Origin: Bog-473 sp963764305
Lineage (GTDB): Bacteria > Actinomycetota > Acidimicrobiia > Acidimicrobiales > RAAP-2
Assembly: GCA_963764305.1 (NCBI GenBank)
Contig: CAVXSD010000009.1
Coordinates: 377,142-441,141 of the forward strand
DNA length: 64,000 bases
Reading direction: 5' to 3'
Made by a program: the position numbers and the translations under genes. The notes under the pieces were generated by a model. That model searched no databases and was not told where the DNA came from. It saw nothing but the letters and a program-made list of their open reading frames with translations. Of this stretch, positions 25,293 through 33,481 are shown piece by piece. Position 1 is the first letter of the stretch. The number at the start of each line of letters is the position of its first letter.

Positions 25293-25408
25293 CCGGCGCC
25301 GGCGCCGGCGCCTGTCACAGCAGTTCCGTAGGGTGTGCTCCATGCCCGGTGCGCGCCCTCTGATCCCGGCCCCGGCGCGTGGCGGCCGGTAGGGTTCGAG
25401 CCGACCGA

Positions 25409-26832
25409 ATGCCGCTTCGCCGTCGCACCGCGACCTCCAATTTCGGCGTCGGGCGCCGCGAATCGCACGTGGCGGACGCCTTCTACGCCCGCTTCGAGGC
25501 ACCGGAGCTCAGCGCCGACGAGCACGTGCAGCCGCACGCGCCCGGCGTCTCCTGTGTGCAGGGCGACGCCCGGCGGATGGAGGCCGTGGCGGACGACTCG
25601 GTGGCCCTCGTGGTCACCTCGCCGCCGTACTTCGCCGGGAAGCAGTACGAGGAGGAGCTCGACCGTGAGGGAGTGCCGGGCTCCTACATCGAGTACCTGG
25701 CGCTGCTGCGCGGCGTCTTCGCCGAGTGCAAGCGGGTGCTCGAGCCGGGCGGCCGCATCGCCGTCAACGTGGCGAATCTCGGCCGCAAGCCCTATCGGAG
25801 CCTGGCCGCCGACGTCATGGCCATTCTGCAGGACGACCTGCACCTGTTGCCCCGGGGCGAGATCGTGTGGCAGAAGGGCGAGGGGGCCAGCGGCTCCTGC
25901 GCCTGGGGCTCCTTCCGCTCCCCCGCCAATCCGGTGCTGCGCGACGTGACCGAGCGCGTCATCGTGGCCAGCAAGGGGCGCTTCGGGCGGGCCCGCAGCG
26001 CCAAGGAGCGCCGGCGCGAGGGCCTGCCCCACGAGAGCACCATCGGGGCGGACGACTTCATGGCGCTGACGCTCGACGTCTGGGACATCCCGCCCGAGAG
26101 CGCGGTGCGCGTGCGGCACCCCGCACCCTTCCCCGTCGAGCTACCGCAACGGCTGATGGAGCTCTACACGTATCGAGGCGATCTCGTGGTCGATCCCTTC
26201 GCCGGGTCCGGCTCCACCCTCGTGGCGGCGCTGCACTGCGGGCGGGACGCCGTGGGCTACGACCTCGACCCCGCCTACGTCGAGCTGTCCCGTGCGCGCC
26301 TGGCGGCCGAGGCGCCGGTCGCCGGGGCCGCGGGCGTGGCCGCGTGCGCGGCGACGCCCAGGCCGTGGCGTTCGACGGGACCTCCGCCGCCACGCTGGCG
26401 CGGGCCGCGCTCGAGTCCGCCGGCTTCGCCGACGTGCGGCCCAACCGCCGCCTGCGCGGACTGGGACTGGCCGTCGACTTCACCGGCAGCGACGCCGCGG
26501 GCCGGACGTGGTACTTCGACGTGGCCGGCCCGAACTCGGCCTACCGGGGCGGCATGGCGCGCTCCGAGACGGTGTGGCGGGCGCTCGGCCGGGCCCATGT
26601 GATGGCCGCCGGCGCAAAGGCGCCCTTCGTGGTGCTCACGACGCAGCTGCCCCGGTCCGGCACCGGGGCGGACCGCGCCCTGCGTGCTCCGGGACCGGGC
26701 GGGATCTTCGACGCCATCGACCTCCTCTCGGCCGACGCCCGGGCGCGGCTGGCGACGTACGCCGGCGGCCGGACGGTCTCACCCCGGGCGGGGTTCTGGT
26801 CGGCCGCGGACGTGACCCCGGGCGGCGTCTGA
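25409..26832 (+). CDS. DNA methyltransferase with extra C-terminal domain (frame change near 26345)
   Basis: The N-terminal ~310 residues form an N4-cytosine/N6-adenine DNA methyltransferase. Motif IV is VALVVTSPPYFAGKQYEEEL near the start, then LEPGGRIAVNVANLG, and at the end LVVDPFAGSGSTLVAALHCG (SAM motif I) with GYDLDPAYVELS. The order, catalytic motif before SAM motif, is the beta class. One base near 26345 shifts the frame. In the new frame a ~160-residue domain follows: TSAATLARAALESAGFADVR, LGLAVDFTGSDAAGRTWYFD, VAGPNSAYRGGMARSETVWR, then PFVVLTTQLPRSGTG. The VDF...YFDVAG pattern resembles a PD-(D/E)xK nuclease core without the Lys. A GTG at 26344 could start this part as a separate gene. 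I chose the ATG at 25409. Confidence 0.75.
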
Positions 26833-26866
26833 CCATGGACGGCGTCTGACCATGGACGGGGTCTGA
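26824..26866. repeat. 17-bp tandem repeat at a stop/start junction
   Basis: ggcgtctgaccatggac occurs at 26824-26840 and 26841-26857, followed by a shorter variant ggggtctgatgg. Each copy carries a TGA and an ATG. The first TGA ends the methyltransferase's C-terminal frame and the last precedes the next gene's ATG at 26866. Confidence 0.95.
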
Positions 26867-27180
26867 TGGGCTCCGTCGTCGCCTGCGCGGTCGTGCGGGA
26901 GGACCCGCCGCGCGTGTTCGTCGCCGAGGACCTCGACACGCTGAACTGGGTGCTGGCCTGCCAGCTGGTGGCCAAGACGCCCGGTCGCGACCTGCCGCCC
27001 GGCGAGCGCGCCGCGCTGCGCCAGGCCCTGCGCGAAGAGCGCTGGGGCGACGCCGTGTTCGCCTTCATCGCCCGCACGGGGACGGCGGTCGACGTCTACG
27101 AGAGCACCGACCTGCACCTGACCGCCGATGCGCCGGTGGGGCCACTGGAGCTCCAGCTCACCCCCCTGTTCACCGAGTAG
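26866..27180 (+). CDS. Hypothetical protein (104 aa) downstream of the methyltransferase
   Basis: The ATG at 26866 opens MGSVVACAVVREDPPRVFVA, then EDLDTLNWVLACQLVAKTPG, an Arg/Glu-rich helix (GERAALRQALREERWGDAVF) and AFIARTGTAVDVYESTDLHL. The alternation of strands and helices and the high-GC third positions fit a real protein. I recognise no family. It starts directly after the repeated stop/start junction, so it is probably translated with the methyltransferase. Confidence 0.6.
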   Translation: MGSVVACAVVREDPPRVFVAEDLDTLNWVLACQLVAKTPGRDLPPGERAALRQALREERWGDAVFAFIARTGTAVDVYESTDLHLTADAPVGPLELQLTPLFTE

Positions 27181-27432
27181 ACGCCGACTCGCCCGAAACC
27201 AGGCGCGCGACGCCTGAGGTCGGGCTCTCCCTGCCGCTGCGAGAAGAGGTACCGGAACGACACCTTGACGTCGTGCTCGCCCGGCGGCACGGCGAACATG
27301 TGGTCACCCCACTTGAGCACCGAGGTCGTCCCGTCGATGGTCACGTTCGTGTTGAAGCGCAGGAGCAGGAAGGCCAGCGGGAAGATCTTGGTCCTGACCA
27401 GTATTCCAGTGGTTGTCTCGTGCTGAGCTCAC
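27096..27432 (-). pseudogene. Small actinobacterial membrane-associated protein, frameshifted
   Basis: The GTG at 27432 follows AAAGGGA with a 9-base gap and gives VSSARDNHWNTG. One base later the frame becomes RTKIFPLAFLLLRFNTNVTI, DGTTSVLKWGDHMFAVPPGE and HDVKVSFRYLFSQ. Together these match a common actinobacterial protein: a hydrophobic start, a strand with xxIDG, a W-GxxxFxVxPGxHxVxVxFxYLF pattern. Its function is unknown. The end has drifted (repeated Arg), and the frame overlaps the 3' end of the gene on the other strand. I read it as a broken copy or a sequence error near 27385. Confidence 0.5.
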
Positions 27433-27590
27433 GACGATGGTCCCTTTCCTCGCATACAGCGAGCTGCGAGCCCGTCCGTCCCTGTCGTCGAGCGCAACGC
27501 GTGTCGCCTCGGAAACGCGTCGGTAAGGGCGCTCCGGGATGGGGTACGTCCGTTCGGAACAGCGGGGTCTCCGGGTGGGAGGATGCCCTC

Positions 27591-28787
27591 ATGCCGAGCG
27601 ACCGCACCACGGTGACCGAGCTCAGCACCGGTCTCGGCATGCTGGGGCTGGCGGGCATCGAGGAGGCGCTGCGGCAGCGCACGGCCGTGATGCACAGCCT
27701 GTCCCCCGAGATGTGGGAGCGCCTGGACCGCCTGCGCTCCGGGGGCGCCTACGACGCGGAGTTCCACGCCGCCTGGGCGAACGGGCGGGCCTTCCTGACG
27801 GCCGCCGACGGCCTCCGGGGCCGACCGCCCCGGGTGGTCGAGTGGAAGGGCACCGGCCGCGCCCCGGGCGACGAGGTGGCACCCATCGACCTCCGCATCG
27901 ACCACGTCTATCTCGTGAGCTGCAAGTACCTCTCGAAGATCCTCTTCAACGTCTCGCCGACCAGCGTCTTCGACTCCCTCCTCTTCGGGGGGCAGGGCCG
28001 GGGTGCCCGCGCCGCGAGGGAGGTGCTGCCGGGCGGCGGCGACTGGTACGTCGAGGTGGCGCCGGCCGAGTACCAGGCCTTGTACGAGGCCGTCCGCGAA
28101 TCAGCGCGGGGTGGCGTGGCGGCCGAGCCACCACCGCCCGGATCGGCGGCCCACCCGGAGCGCGCCGGCCGGCCGGCCGCCGCCCCGGTGCTCCCGGGAC
28201 TCGGAGCGGTCCCGGTCACCGGGGCGGTCGCGTCCGGTGGATCACGAGGCGAGGCGCGGCCGGCGCTGTTGCGCGACCTGCCACTCCGGGCGGTGGACCT
28301 CACCGTGCCCCAGCGCGACGCGCTGGGCCGGTGGCTCCGAGCCGGCTGGCCGGCGGGCGCCAAGGATCTCTACGCGGCGCTGTCGAGTGCGGTCGCCCGT
28401 GCCTCCGCACGTCGGTGGGAAGCGGCGATGGAAGCCGGGGCGGCGGCCGGTGAGGCCATGCTCTGGCGCCTCCTGCGCATCGGGAGCGCGCCGTACTTCG
28501 TGCTGGGTTCCTCGACCGCCCGCTCCCTGCGCCTGCGCATCGCCACTTCTTGGGACTGGCGCCAGCAGTTCCAGCTCGTCGCGTTCGCCATGGAGGCCCA
28601 GCCCGGAGGCCAGCCCCGGGTGGGATGGGAGGCCACGGTGCGCGACCGGGTCTCCCATGCGGTGCACTCCGTGGTCGGGCACATCGAGGTCCGCTGGAGC
28701 CACGGCCGCTTCGGAGGGCTCCCCGAGGCCAAGGGTTACCTCGACACGGCTCACCATCTCGTTCCCGGCTATTTCACGCTCCGATGA
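27591..28787 (+). CDS. Uncharacterised protein, possible nuclease-like core (398 aa)
   Basis: The ATG at 27591 begins MPSDRTTVTELSTGLGMLGL. A conserved-looking core around residues 85-130 reads VVEWKGTGRAPGDEVAPIDL, RIDHVYLVSCKYLSKILFNV and SPTSVFDSLLFGG. The acidic residue, strand and SCK pattern resembles a PD-(D/E)xK nuclease core with Ser replacing the second acid; this is my reading, not an established assignment. DWYVEVAPAEYQALYEAVRE follows, then a Pro/Ala-rich linker and a C-terminal domain with many Trp (LRIATSWDWRQQFQLVAFAM, IEVRWSHGRFGGLPEAKGYL). No signal peptide or membrane helix. The stop overlaps the next gene's start as ATGA. It lies 760 bases after the DNA methyltransferase. 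Confidence 0.7.
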   Translation: MPSDRTTVTELSTGLGMLGLAGIEEALRQRTAVMHSLSPEMWERLDRLRSGGAYDAEFHAAWANGRAFLTAADGLRGRPPRVVEWKGTGRAPGDEVAPIDLRIDHVYLVSCKYLSKILFNVSPTSVFDSLLFGGQGRGARAAREVLPGGGDWYVEVAPAEYQALYEAVRESARGGVAAEPPPPGSAAHPERAGRPAAAPVLPGLGAVPVTGAVASGGSRGEARPALLRDLPLRAVDLTVPQRDALGRWLRAGWPAGAKDLYAALSSAVARASARRWEAAMEAGAAAGEAMLWRLLRIGSAPYFVLGSSTARSLRLRIATSWDWRQQFQLVAFAMEAQPGGQPRVGWEATVRDRVSHAVHSVVGHIEVRWSHGRFGGLPEAKGYLDTAHHLVPGYFTLR

Positions 28788-29371
28788 GCGCCTTCGACCC
28801 CACGGCCTTCACCCCCCCGCTGCGGGTCCCCGAACTCTCCTCCCCGCAGGTCGTGCTTCGGCCCTACGCTGTCTCCGATCTCGCGATGGTGCGCGAGGCC
28901 GCGGCCGATCCGTTCATCCCCTCCATCTCGTCGGTGCCACGGACGTACACGGACGACTCCGGCCGGGCTTTCATCGAGCGCCAGCACGCGTGCAGCACCG
29001 AGGGCGACGGGTACTCCTTCGTGATCGCGCCGGCGAAGGACCCCGAGGCCGGCGTCGGGTCCATCGGGCTGTGGCTGCAGGAGATAGAGGGCGGGCGCGC
29101 CTCCATCGGCTACTGGATCGTCACCAGCGCGCGCGGGCAGGGTCTCGCCGCCTGCGCCCTGCAGGCCGTGGTGTCGTTCGCGTTCGGGACCCTCGCCATC
29201 CCGCGGCTGCACCTCTTCGTCGAGCCCTGGAACGTGGCATCGGCCCGGACGGCCGAGGCCGCCGGCTTCCGGCGCGAGGCGACGCTGCGGGGCTGGGAGC
29301 GCATCGACGGTCAGCAACACGACGCCGACTGCTTCGCCCTTCTCCATGCGGAGTGGGCTCCGCAGGGCTGA
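28784..29371 (+). CDS. GNAT acetyltransferase, RimJ/RimL type
   Basis: 195 residues from an ATG that overlaps the upstream stop. Signatures: QVVLRPYAVSDLAMVREAAA (first strand and helix), YSFVIAPAKDPEAGVGSIGL, ASIGYWIVTSARGQGLAACA with the acetyl-CoA loop ARGQGLA, and IPRLHLFVEPWNVASARTAE with AAGFRREATLRGW. This is the RimJ-like subgroup that acetylates protein N-termini or small amines. It is translationally coupled to the uncharacterised 398-residue protein, which suggests a shared role that I cannot name. Confidence 0.88.
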   Translation: MSAFDPTAFTPPLRVPELSSPQVVLRPYAVSDLAMVREAAADPFIPSISSVPRTYTDDSGRAFIERQHACSTEGDGYSFVIAPAKDPEAGVGSIGLWLQEIEGGRASIGYWIVTSARGQGLAACALQAVVSFAFGTLAIPRLHLFVEPWNVASARTAEAAGFRREATLRGWERIDGQQHDADCFALLHAEWAPQG

Positions 29372-29408
29372 GCGGGACTCGGTCGACCCCCTCTGCGAGA
29401 CTGCCCAG

Positions 29409-29807
29409 GTGTTCGGGCACGATCACCGGGACGAGAAGATCGAGACGCGGATCGACCACCTGATGGCGGGCGTCTTCGTGGTGAACGACGACGAGCGCAT
29501 GGAGAGTTTGGCCGCGCACGTTGCGCCCGACTTCGTCTACGTCAGCCCGGAGGCGGTCTTCGAGGGGCCGCAAGGTCTCAGCGACGCGTTCACCCGCCAT
29601 CGCAATGCAGTCCGGTGGACCAGCCTGCAGCGGACCAGCCCGGTGGACATCCATCACGGCTACTTCCGCTACTGCTGGGAGCGGATCGAGCGAGGCACCG
29701 TCGCCATGGAGGGCTGGAGCTTCGGTTGGCTGGACGAGGCGGGGGCGATCTGCCGGGTCGTGACCTTCGAGGGATTGGTGCCGGGCCAGCCCGACGGCCG
29801 ATCATGA
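29409..29807 (+). CDS. SnoaL-like / NTF2-fold protein
   Basis: 132 residues with a GTG start. The first helix, KIETRIDHLMAGVFVVNDDE, leads to LAAHVAPDFVYVSPEAVFEG, then the curved-sheet strands FRYCWERIERGTVAMEGWSF and AICRVVTFEGLVPG. This is the NTF2/SnoaL barrel used by small isomerases, cyclases and binding proteins. No catalytic residues can be assigned. It precedes the enoyl-CoA hydratase gene by 28 bases on the same strand and is probably in that operon. Confidence 0.7.
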   Translation: MFGHDHRDEKIETRIDHLMAGVFVVNDDERMESLAAHVAPDFVYVSPEAVFEGPQGLSDAFTRHRNAVRWTSLQRTSPVDIHHGYFRYCWERIERGTVAMEGWSFGWLDEAGAICRVVTFEGLVPGQPDGRS

Positions 29808-29835
29808 GGGCTCACGACGTGGGGAGGAAACGCTG

Positions 29836-30633
29836 ATGCTGGTGCTCGTCGAGGTCGAGGACCGGGTGGCCACGGTCACCCTCAACCGCCCGGAATCCCG
29901 CAACGCCATTTCGGCCGAGCTGCACGGGCAGCTCGACGATGCCGTCACCAGCCTTGACGCCCGTGACGACGTGGGATGCATGGTGCTCACCGGCGCCGAC
30001 CCGGCGTTCTGCGCCGGCATGGACCTCAAGTCCCTCGCCGCCGAGCTCCGCGAGGTGCAGAAGGAGCGGCTGCGGGGACCGTCACAGCGCTCCGGCATGA
30101 TGCCGCCCCACGACACCCCGATCGTCGGCGCCATCAACGGCGCGACCGTGACGGGAGGTCTGGAGCTGGCCATGTGCTGTGACTTCCTGATCGCCTCCGA
30201 TCAGGCTCGTTTCGCCGACACGCACGCCCGGGTCGGTGTCATGCCGGGCGGCGGCATGACCATCAGGCTGCCCCAACTCGTCGGCATCGACCGGGCCCGC
30301 CGCATGAGCTTGACCGGCGACTACATCGACGCCGAGACGGCGCGCGACTGGGGGCTGGTGGTCGAGGTCGTCCCCCATGCGTCACTGCTGGTGCGGGCTC
30401 GTGAGCTGGCGGCCACCATCGCGTCCATACCCGCCGAATACGTGCGCGAGCTCAGGCGCGGGTATGACGAGATCGGGGCCATGACCGGGCCCGAGGCGTT
30501 CCGGGCCGAGGCCAAGTGGTCGCGCTCGTGGATGTCGGAGCGCTTCGACCAGTCGCGGCTGTCAGCCGAGCGCGAGAACATCGTCGCCCGGGGTCGGGAG
30601 CAGAGCACGGGGCTCGACGGCGCGCCGGCGTGA
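29836..30633 (+). CDS. Enoyl-CoA hydratase/isomerase family protein
   Basis: 265 residues from the ATG at 29836, with GGGAGGAA upstream. The crotonase fold is clear: VATVTLNRPESRNAISAELH, the oxyanion-hole segment LTGADPAFCAGMDLKSLAAE, the second oxyanion loop PIVGAINGATVTGGLELAMC, CDFLIASDQARFADTHARVG and MPGGGMTIRLPQLVG. The usual hydratase Glu pair is not obvious, so the exact reaction (hydration, isomerisation or hydrolysis of an acyl-CoA) is open. The stop overlaps the LLM gene start as GTGA, so the two act together. Confidence 0.85.
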   Translation: MLVLVEVEDRVATVTLNRPESRNAISAELHGQLDDAVTSLDARDDVGCMVLTGADPAFCAGMDLKSLAAELREVQKERLRGPSQRSGMMPPHDTPIVGAINGATVTGGLELAMCCDFLIASDQARFADTHARVGVMPGGGMTIRLPQLVGIDRARRMSLTGDYIDAETARDWGLVVEVVPHASLLVRARELAATIASIPAEYVRELRRGYDEIGAMTGPEAFRAEAKWSRSWMSERFDQSRLSAERENIVARGREQSTGLDGAPA

Positions 30634-31664
30634 GGGTCTACGCGGGCATGGATCCGCGCCTGAGCCTGCCCGAGTCCGTCGCCCACGCACAGCGGGTGGA
30701 GCGGCTCGGCTACGACGGGCTGCACGTGGCCGAGACGGTGCACGACTCGCTGGCGGTGGCGCTCCTGGTCGCCGAGCACACCGAGCGCATCGTCGTCCGC
30801 ACGAGCGTGACCCTCGCCTTCACCCGGAGCCCGACGCTCCTCGCCTACGCAGCATGGGACCTCGCGAAGCTGAGTGGCGGCCGCTTCGAGCTCGGCCTCG
30901 GGACGCAGGTCCGCCAGAACATCGAGGACCGGTACGCCGTGCCGTTCGGCCAGAACCCCATCGGTCGCCTGGCGGACTACGTCGGCGCAGTGCGGGCCGC
31001 CTTCACGTCGTTCGCCTCGGGTTCGGCGCCCGCCTACGCCAGCCCGCACTACCGGGTCACCCGCATGCAGCCCTACTTCAACCCGGGCCCGGACGCGGTG
31101 ACGGTGGCACCGCAGATCTACCTCGGCGGCGTGCAGCGCCGGGCCTGCGAGCTGGCGGGAGCAGTGGCGGACGGCTTCGTCAGCCACCCGACCAACTCGA
31201 ACCCGCGCGACCTGCGCGAGACGTGCCTCCCGGCTCTGGCCGAGGGAGCACGCGCCGCGGGGCGGGATCTGCATTCCGTCGGGTTCGAGACCGTCATCGG
31301 CACGTCCGTGATCACCGGGGCCTCGCTCGGCGCAGTGGTGGCCGAGCGAGAACGCCAACGCCGCCTCCTCGCCTTCTTGTACTCGACCCCCGCCTACGCC
31401 CCGACGTTGGAGCTCTACGGCTGGACCGACGTCGGTCCCCGCCTGCGCGAGCTCATCCACCACGATCGCTGGGACGACCTGGCCGGCGTGCTCTCCGACG
31501 AGGTGCTCGACACCCTCGTCCCCAGCGGCACCTTCGACGAGCTTCCGGGCCTGCTGCGCGACCGCTTCGCCGGGCTGGGGCAGGGCATCGTGGTGTCGCC
31601 ACCTAGCGACGGGGCCGACGACGAGGCCTTCCGCCCCGTGGTGCAGGCACTGCAGGCGGCCTGA
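30630..31664 (+). CDS. LLM-class F420-dependent oxidoreductase, TIGR03617-like
   Basis: 344 residues with a GTG start overlapping the hydratase stop. Barrel signatures: VYAGMDPRLSLPESVAHAQR, LGYDGLHVAETVHDSLAVAL, RIVVRTSVTLAFTRSPTLLA, the motif WDLAKLSGGRFELGLGTQVR, and VAPQIYLGGVQRRACELAGA. The longer insert FGQNPIGRLADYVGAVRAAF is typical of actinobacterial F420-type members. Coupling to an enoyl-CoA hydratase suggests lipid or CoA-ester catabolism. It converges on the aldo/keto reductase gene with a 19-base gap. Confidence 0.87.
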   Translation: MRVYAGMDPRLSLPESVAHAQRVERLGYDGLHVAETVHDSLAVALLVAEHTERIVVRTSVTLAFTRSPTLLAYAAWDLAKLSGGRFELGLGTQVRQNIEDRYAVPFGQNPIGRLADYVGAVRAAFTSFASGSAPAYASPHYRVTRMQPYFNPGPDAVTVAPQIYLGGVQRRACELAGAVADGFVSHPTNSNPRDLRETCLPALAEGARAAGRDLHSVGFETVIGTSVITGASLGAVVAERERQRRLLAFLYSTPAYAPTLELYGWTDVGPRLRELIHHDRWDDLAGVLSDEVLDTLVPSGTFDELPGLLRDRFAGLGQGIVVSPPSDGADDEAFRPVVQALQAA

Positions 31665-31683
31665 ACCTGAACCGGCCGGCGCC

Positions 31684-32583
31684 TCAGCGGGGCATGGGGA
31701 AGATGAGCTCCTCGGCCGCCATGGCCTCGACGGCGGCGCGGCGCGCCTCGTCGTCCATCGGCGTGTACCGCTCGGCCGACGCGAGCACGCGAGGGAGGAG
31801 CGCGATGTCCCCGGGCGTGCAGAAGGCGTGGACGCCGGGCGTGGAGAGGGCGAAATGGATGCCGCGATCGAGCTCGTCGTCGCTGCCCTGCGGCTCGTAC
31901 CACGAGTCGGCCCAGCGGGCCGAGGTGGCGGCACTCCCGACCACTGCCTCGGCCAGCGGTCGCCGGTCGGCCCATGGCCGGCGCGCCACCGCCTTGATGA
32001 CCATCACGCCCACGTCGCGCTCGGTGCACAGGGCGAGGAGCTCCTCGGCCGGCTCGCGGTACTCGGGTCGGGACCACAGGGCGGGGTAGACCGGGAACAT
32101 CACGGTGTCGAGGTCGAAGCGTCGCAGCGCCTCGAGATGCGCACGCGGGACCTCGATGTCGTGCCCGGTGATCCCGGCGAAGCGGGTGTGACCGGCATTG
32201 CGGAGCGACAGGATCCGTTCCAGCGCGGGCGAGCGCCGGTCGAGCTCTTCGAGTGAGGTCACCGCGTGGGCCTGATAGAGGTCCAGGACGTCCGCGTTGA
32301 GCAGGCGGCGGGTCGTGTCGAACTGGTCGGTGACACCGTCGGGATTGGCCCGCAACGTCTTGCCCGCGATGAACAGCTCGTCCCGATGGGCCGCCAGGTG
32401 CGGACCCACCACCGACTCGGCCGCCCCGTACTGCGGCGCGATGTCAAGGTGGTTGACGCCGTGGTCGAGCGCCAGCTGCAGCCAGTCCCCGGCTTCCTCG
32501 ACCGTGGCGGCCCAGCAGGCCGCGCCACCGAGCACGGCCACGCTGCTCTCGTGACCAGTCCGTCCGAGCCGGCGGCGCTCCAC
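31684..32583 (-). CDS. Aldo/keto reductase
   Basis: 299 residues with a GTG start. The TIM-barrel fold has RRRLGRTGHESSVAVLGGAA at the start, HGVNHLDIAPQYGAAESVVG with the catalytic Asp and Tyr, FIAGKTLRANPDGVTDQFDT with the catalytic Lys, and a central His replaced by LDLYQAHAVTSLEELDR. The C-terminal GVHAFCTPGDIALLPRVLAS corresponds to the NADPH-binding end. It resembles the short actinobacterial aldo/keto reductases acting on small carbonyls. It is followed upstream (13 bases) by the VOC gene on the same strand, so the two probably share a transcript. Confidence 0.87.
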   Translation of the reverse strand: MERRRLGRTGHESSVAVLGGAACWAATVEEAGDWLQLALDHGVNHLDIAPQYGAAESVVGPHLAAHRDELFIAGKTLRANPDGVTDQFDTTRRLLNADVLDLYQAHAVTSLEELDRRSPALERILSLRNAGHTRFAGITGHDIEVPRAHLEALRRFDLDTVMFPVYPALWSRPEYREPAEELLALCTERDVGVMVIKAVARRPWADRRPLAEAVVGSAATSARWADSWYEPQGSDDELDRGIHFALSTPGVHAFCTPGDIALLPRVLASAERYTPMDDEARRAAVEAMAAEELIFPMPR

Positions 32584-32595
32584 GGTCGCGCCCCG

Positions 32596-33366
32596 CTAGC
32601 TCTTGAGCTGCAGCACGTTGAAGACGGCGCCGACGTTGTCGGCGAGCACGGCGAAGCGCCCAGGTTCGATATCGGTCGGCCCCATGAACAGGCTGGCCCC
32701 GAGCTCCTGGGCCTTGGCCACGGTGGCGTCGGTGTCGGCCACGGCGAAGTAGACGCCCCAATTCGGCGGCATCTCCGCGGGCATCTCGGGGGTCTTGGCC
32801 ATCATCCCCCCGACCGACTTCCCCGTGAGCTTCCACTCCGTGTAGGCCGGTGGGCCTCCGGGAGGGCCCTGGTCCTCGGCGCCCCATCCGAACACGGCGC
32901 CATAGAAGGCCTTCGAAGCGTCGAGGTCCGTCGTGATCAGCTCGCTCCAGCAGTAGGTGCCGGGCTCGTTGGCCACCTGGGCCCCGGTGTGCTGGTTGGG
33001 CTGCCAGAGGCCCATGACGGCGCCGAGGGGGTCGGCGAAGATCGCCATGCGCCCCGCCTCCATCACGTCCATCGGGGGAGCGAGGACGGTTCCGCCGTTG
33101 GCGGACACCTTGGCCACGGTGGCGTCGGCGCTGTCGACGTTGACGTACGTCAGCCAGACGGGCGGCATGTCAGGGTTCATCTGCGGGCCGAGCCCCGCCA
33201 CGGTCTTCCCGCCCAGGTCGCACACCGAATAGCCACCGGCTTCGGGCGGCCCCTCAGGGCAGTTCCAGCCGAAGAGCCCGCCGTAGAACTCCTTCGACTT
33301 CGCCAGGTCGCTGCTGCCCAGATCGACCCAAGATGGGATTCCGTCTTCGTAGCGCTCGAACTCCAC
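32596..33366 (-). CDS. VOC family protein with two glyoxalase-like domains
   Basis: 256 residues from 33366. The first domain reads DGIPSWVDLGSSDLAKSKEF, YGGLFGWNCPEGPPEAGGYS, VWLTYVNVDSADATVAKVSA and DVMEAGRMAIFADPLGAVMG. The second repeats the pattern with YCWSELITTDLDASKAFYGA, VYFAVADTDATVAKAQELGA and IEPGRFAVLADNVGAVFNVL. This internal duplication makes one full metal-binding or dioxygenase-like barrel. Proteins of this type are often linked to antibiotic resistance or small-molecule turnover, without a fixed reaction. It is first in a two-gene unit with the aldo/keto reductase. Confidence 0.87.
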   Translation of the reverse strand: MEFERYEDGIPSWVDLGSSDLAKSKEFYGGLFGWNCPEGPPEAGGYSVCDLGGKTVAGLGPQMNPDMPPVWLTYVNVDSADATVAKVSANGGTVLAPPMDVMEAGRMAIFADPLGAVMGLWQPNQHTGAQVANEPGTYCWSELITTDLDASKAFYGAVFGWGAEDQGPPGGPPAYTEWKLTGKSVGGMMAKTPEMPAEMPPNWGVYFAVADTDATVAKAQELGASLFMGPTDIEPGRFAVLADNVGAVFNVLQLKS

Positions 33367-33481
33367 AGTGCCTTCTCCTCATGAGCGTGCCCCGACGGGT
33401 TCGACGGTACCCGATCGATACCCCCCATGCACCGGCCGCGGGTGAGAAGATCACTGGAATGTCACGGAGCACGGGGGACAC

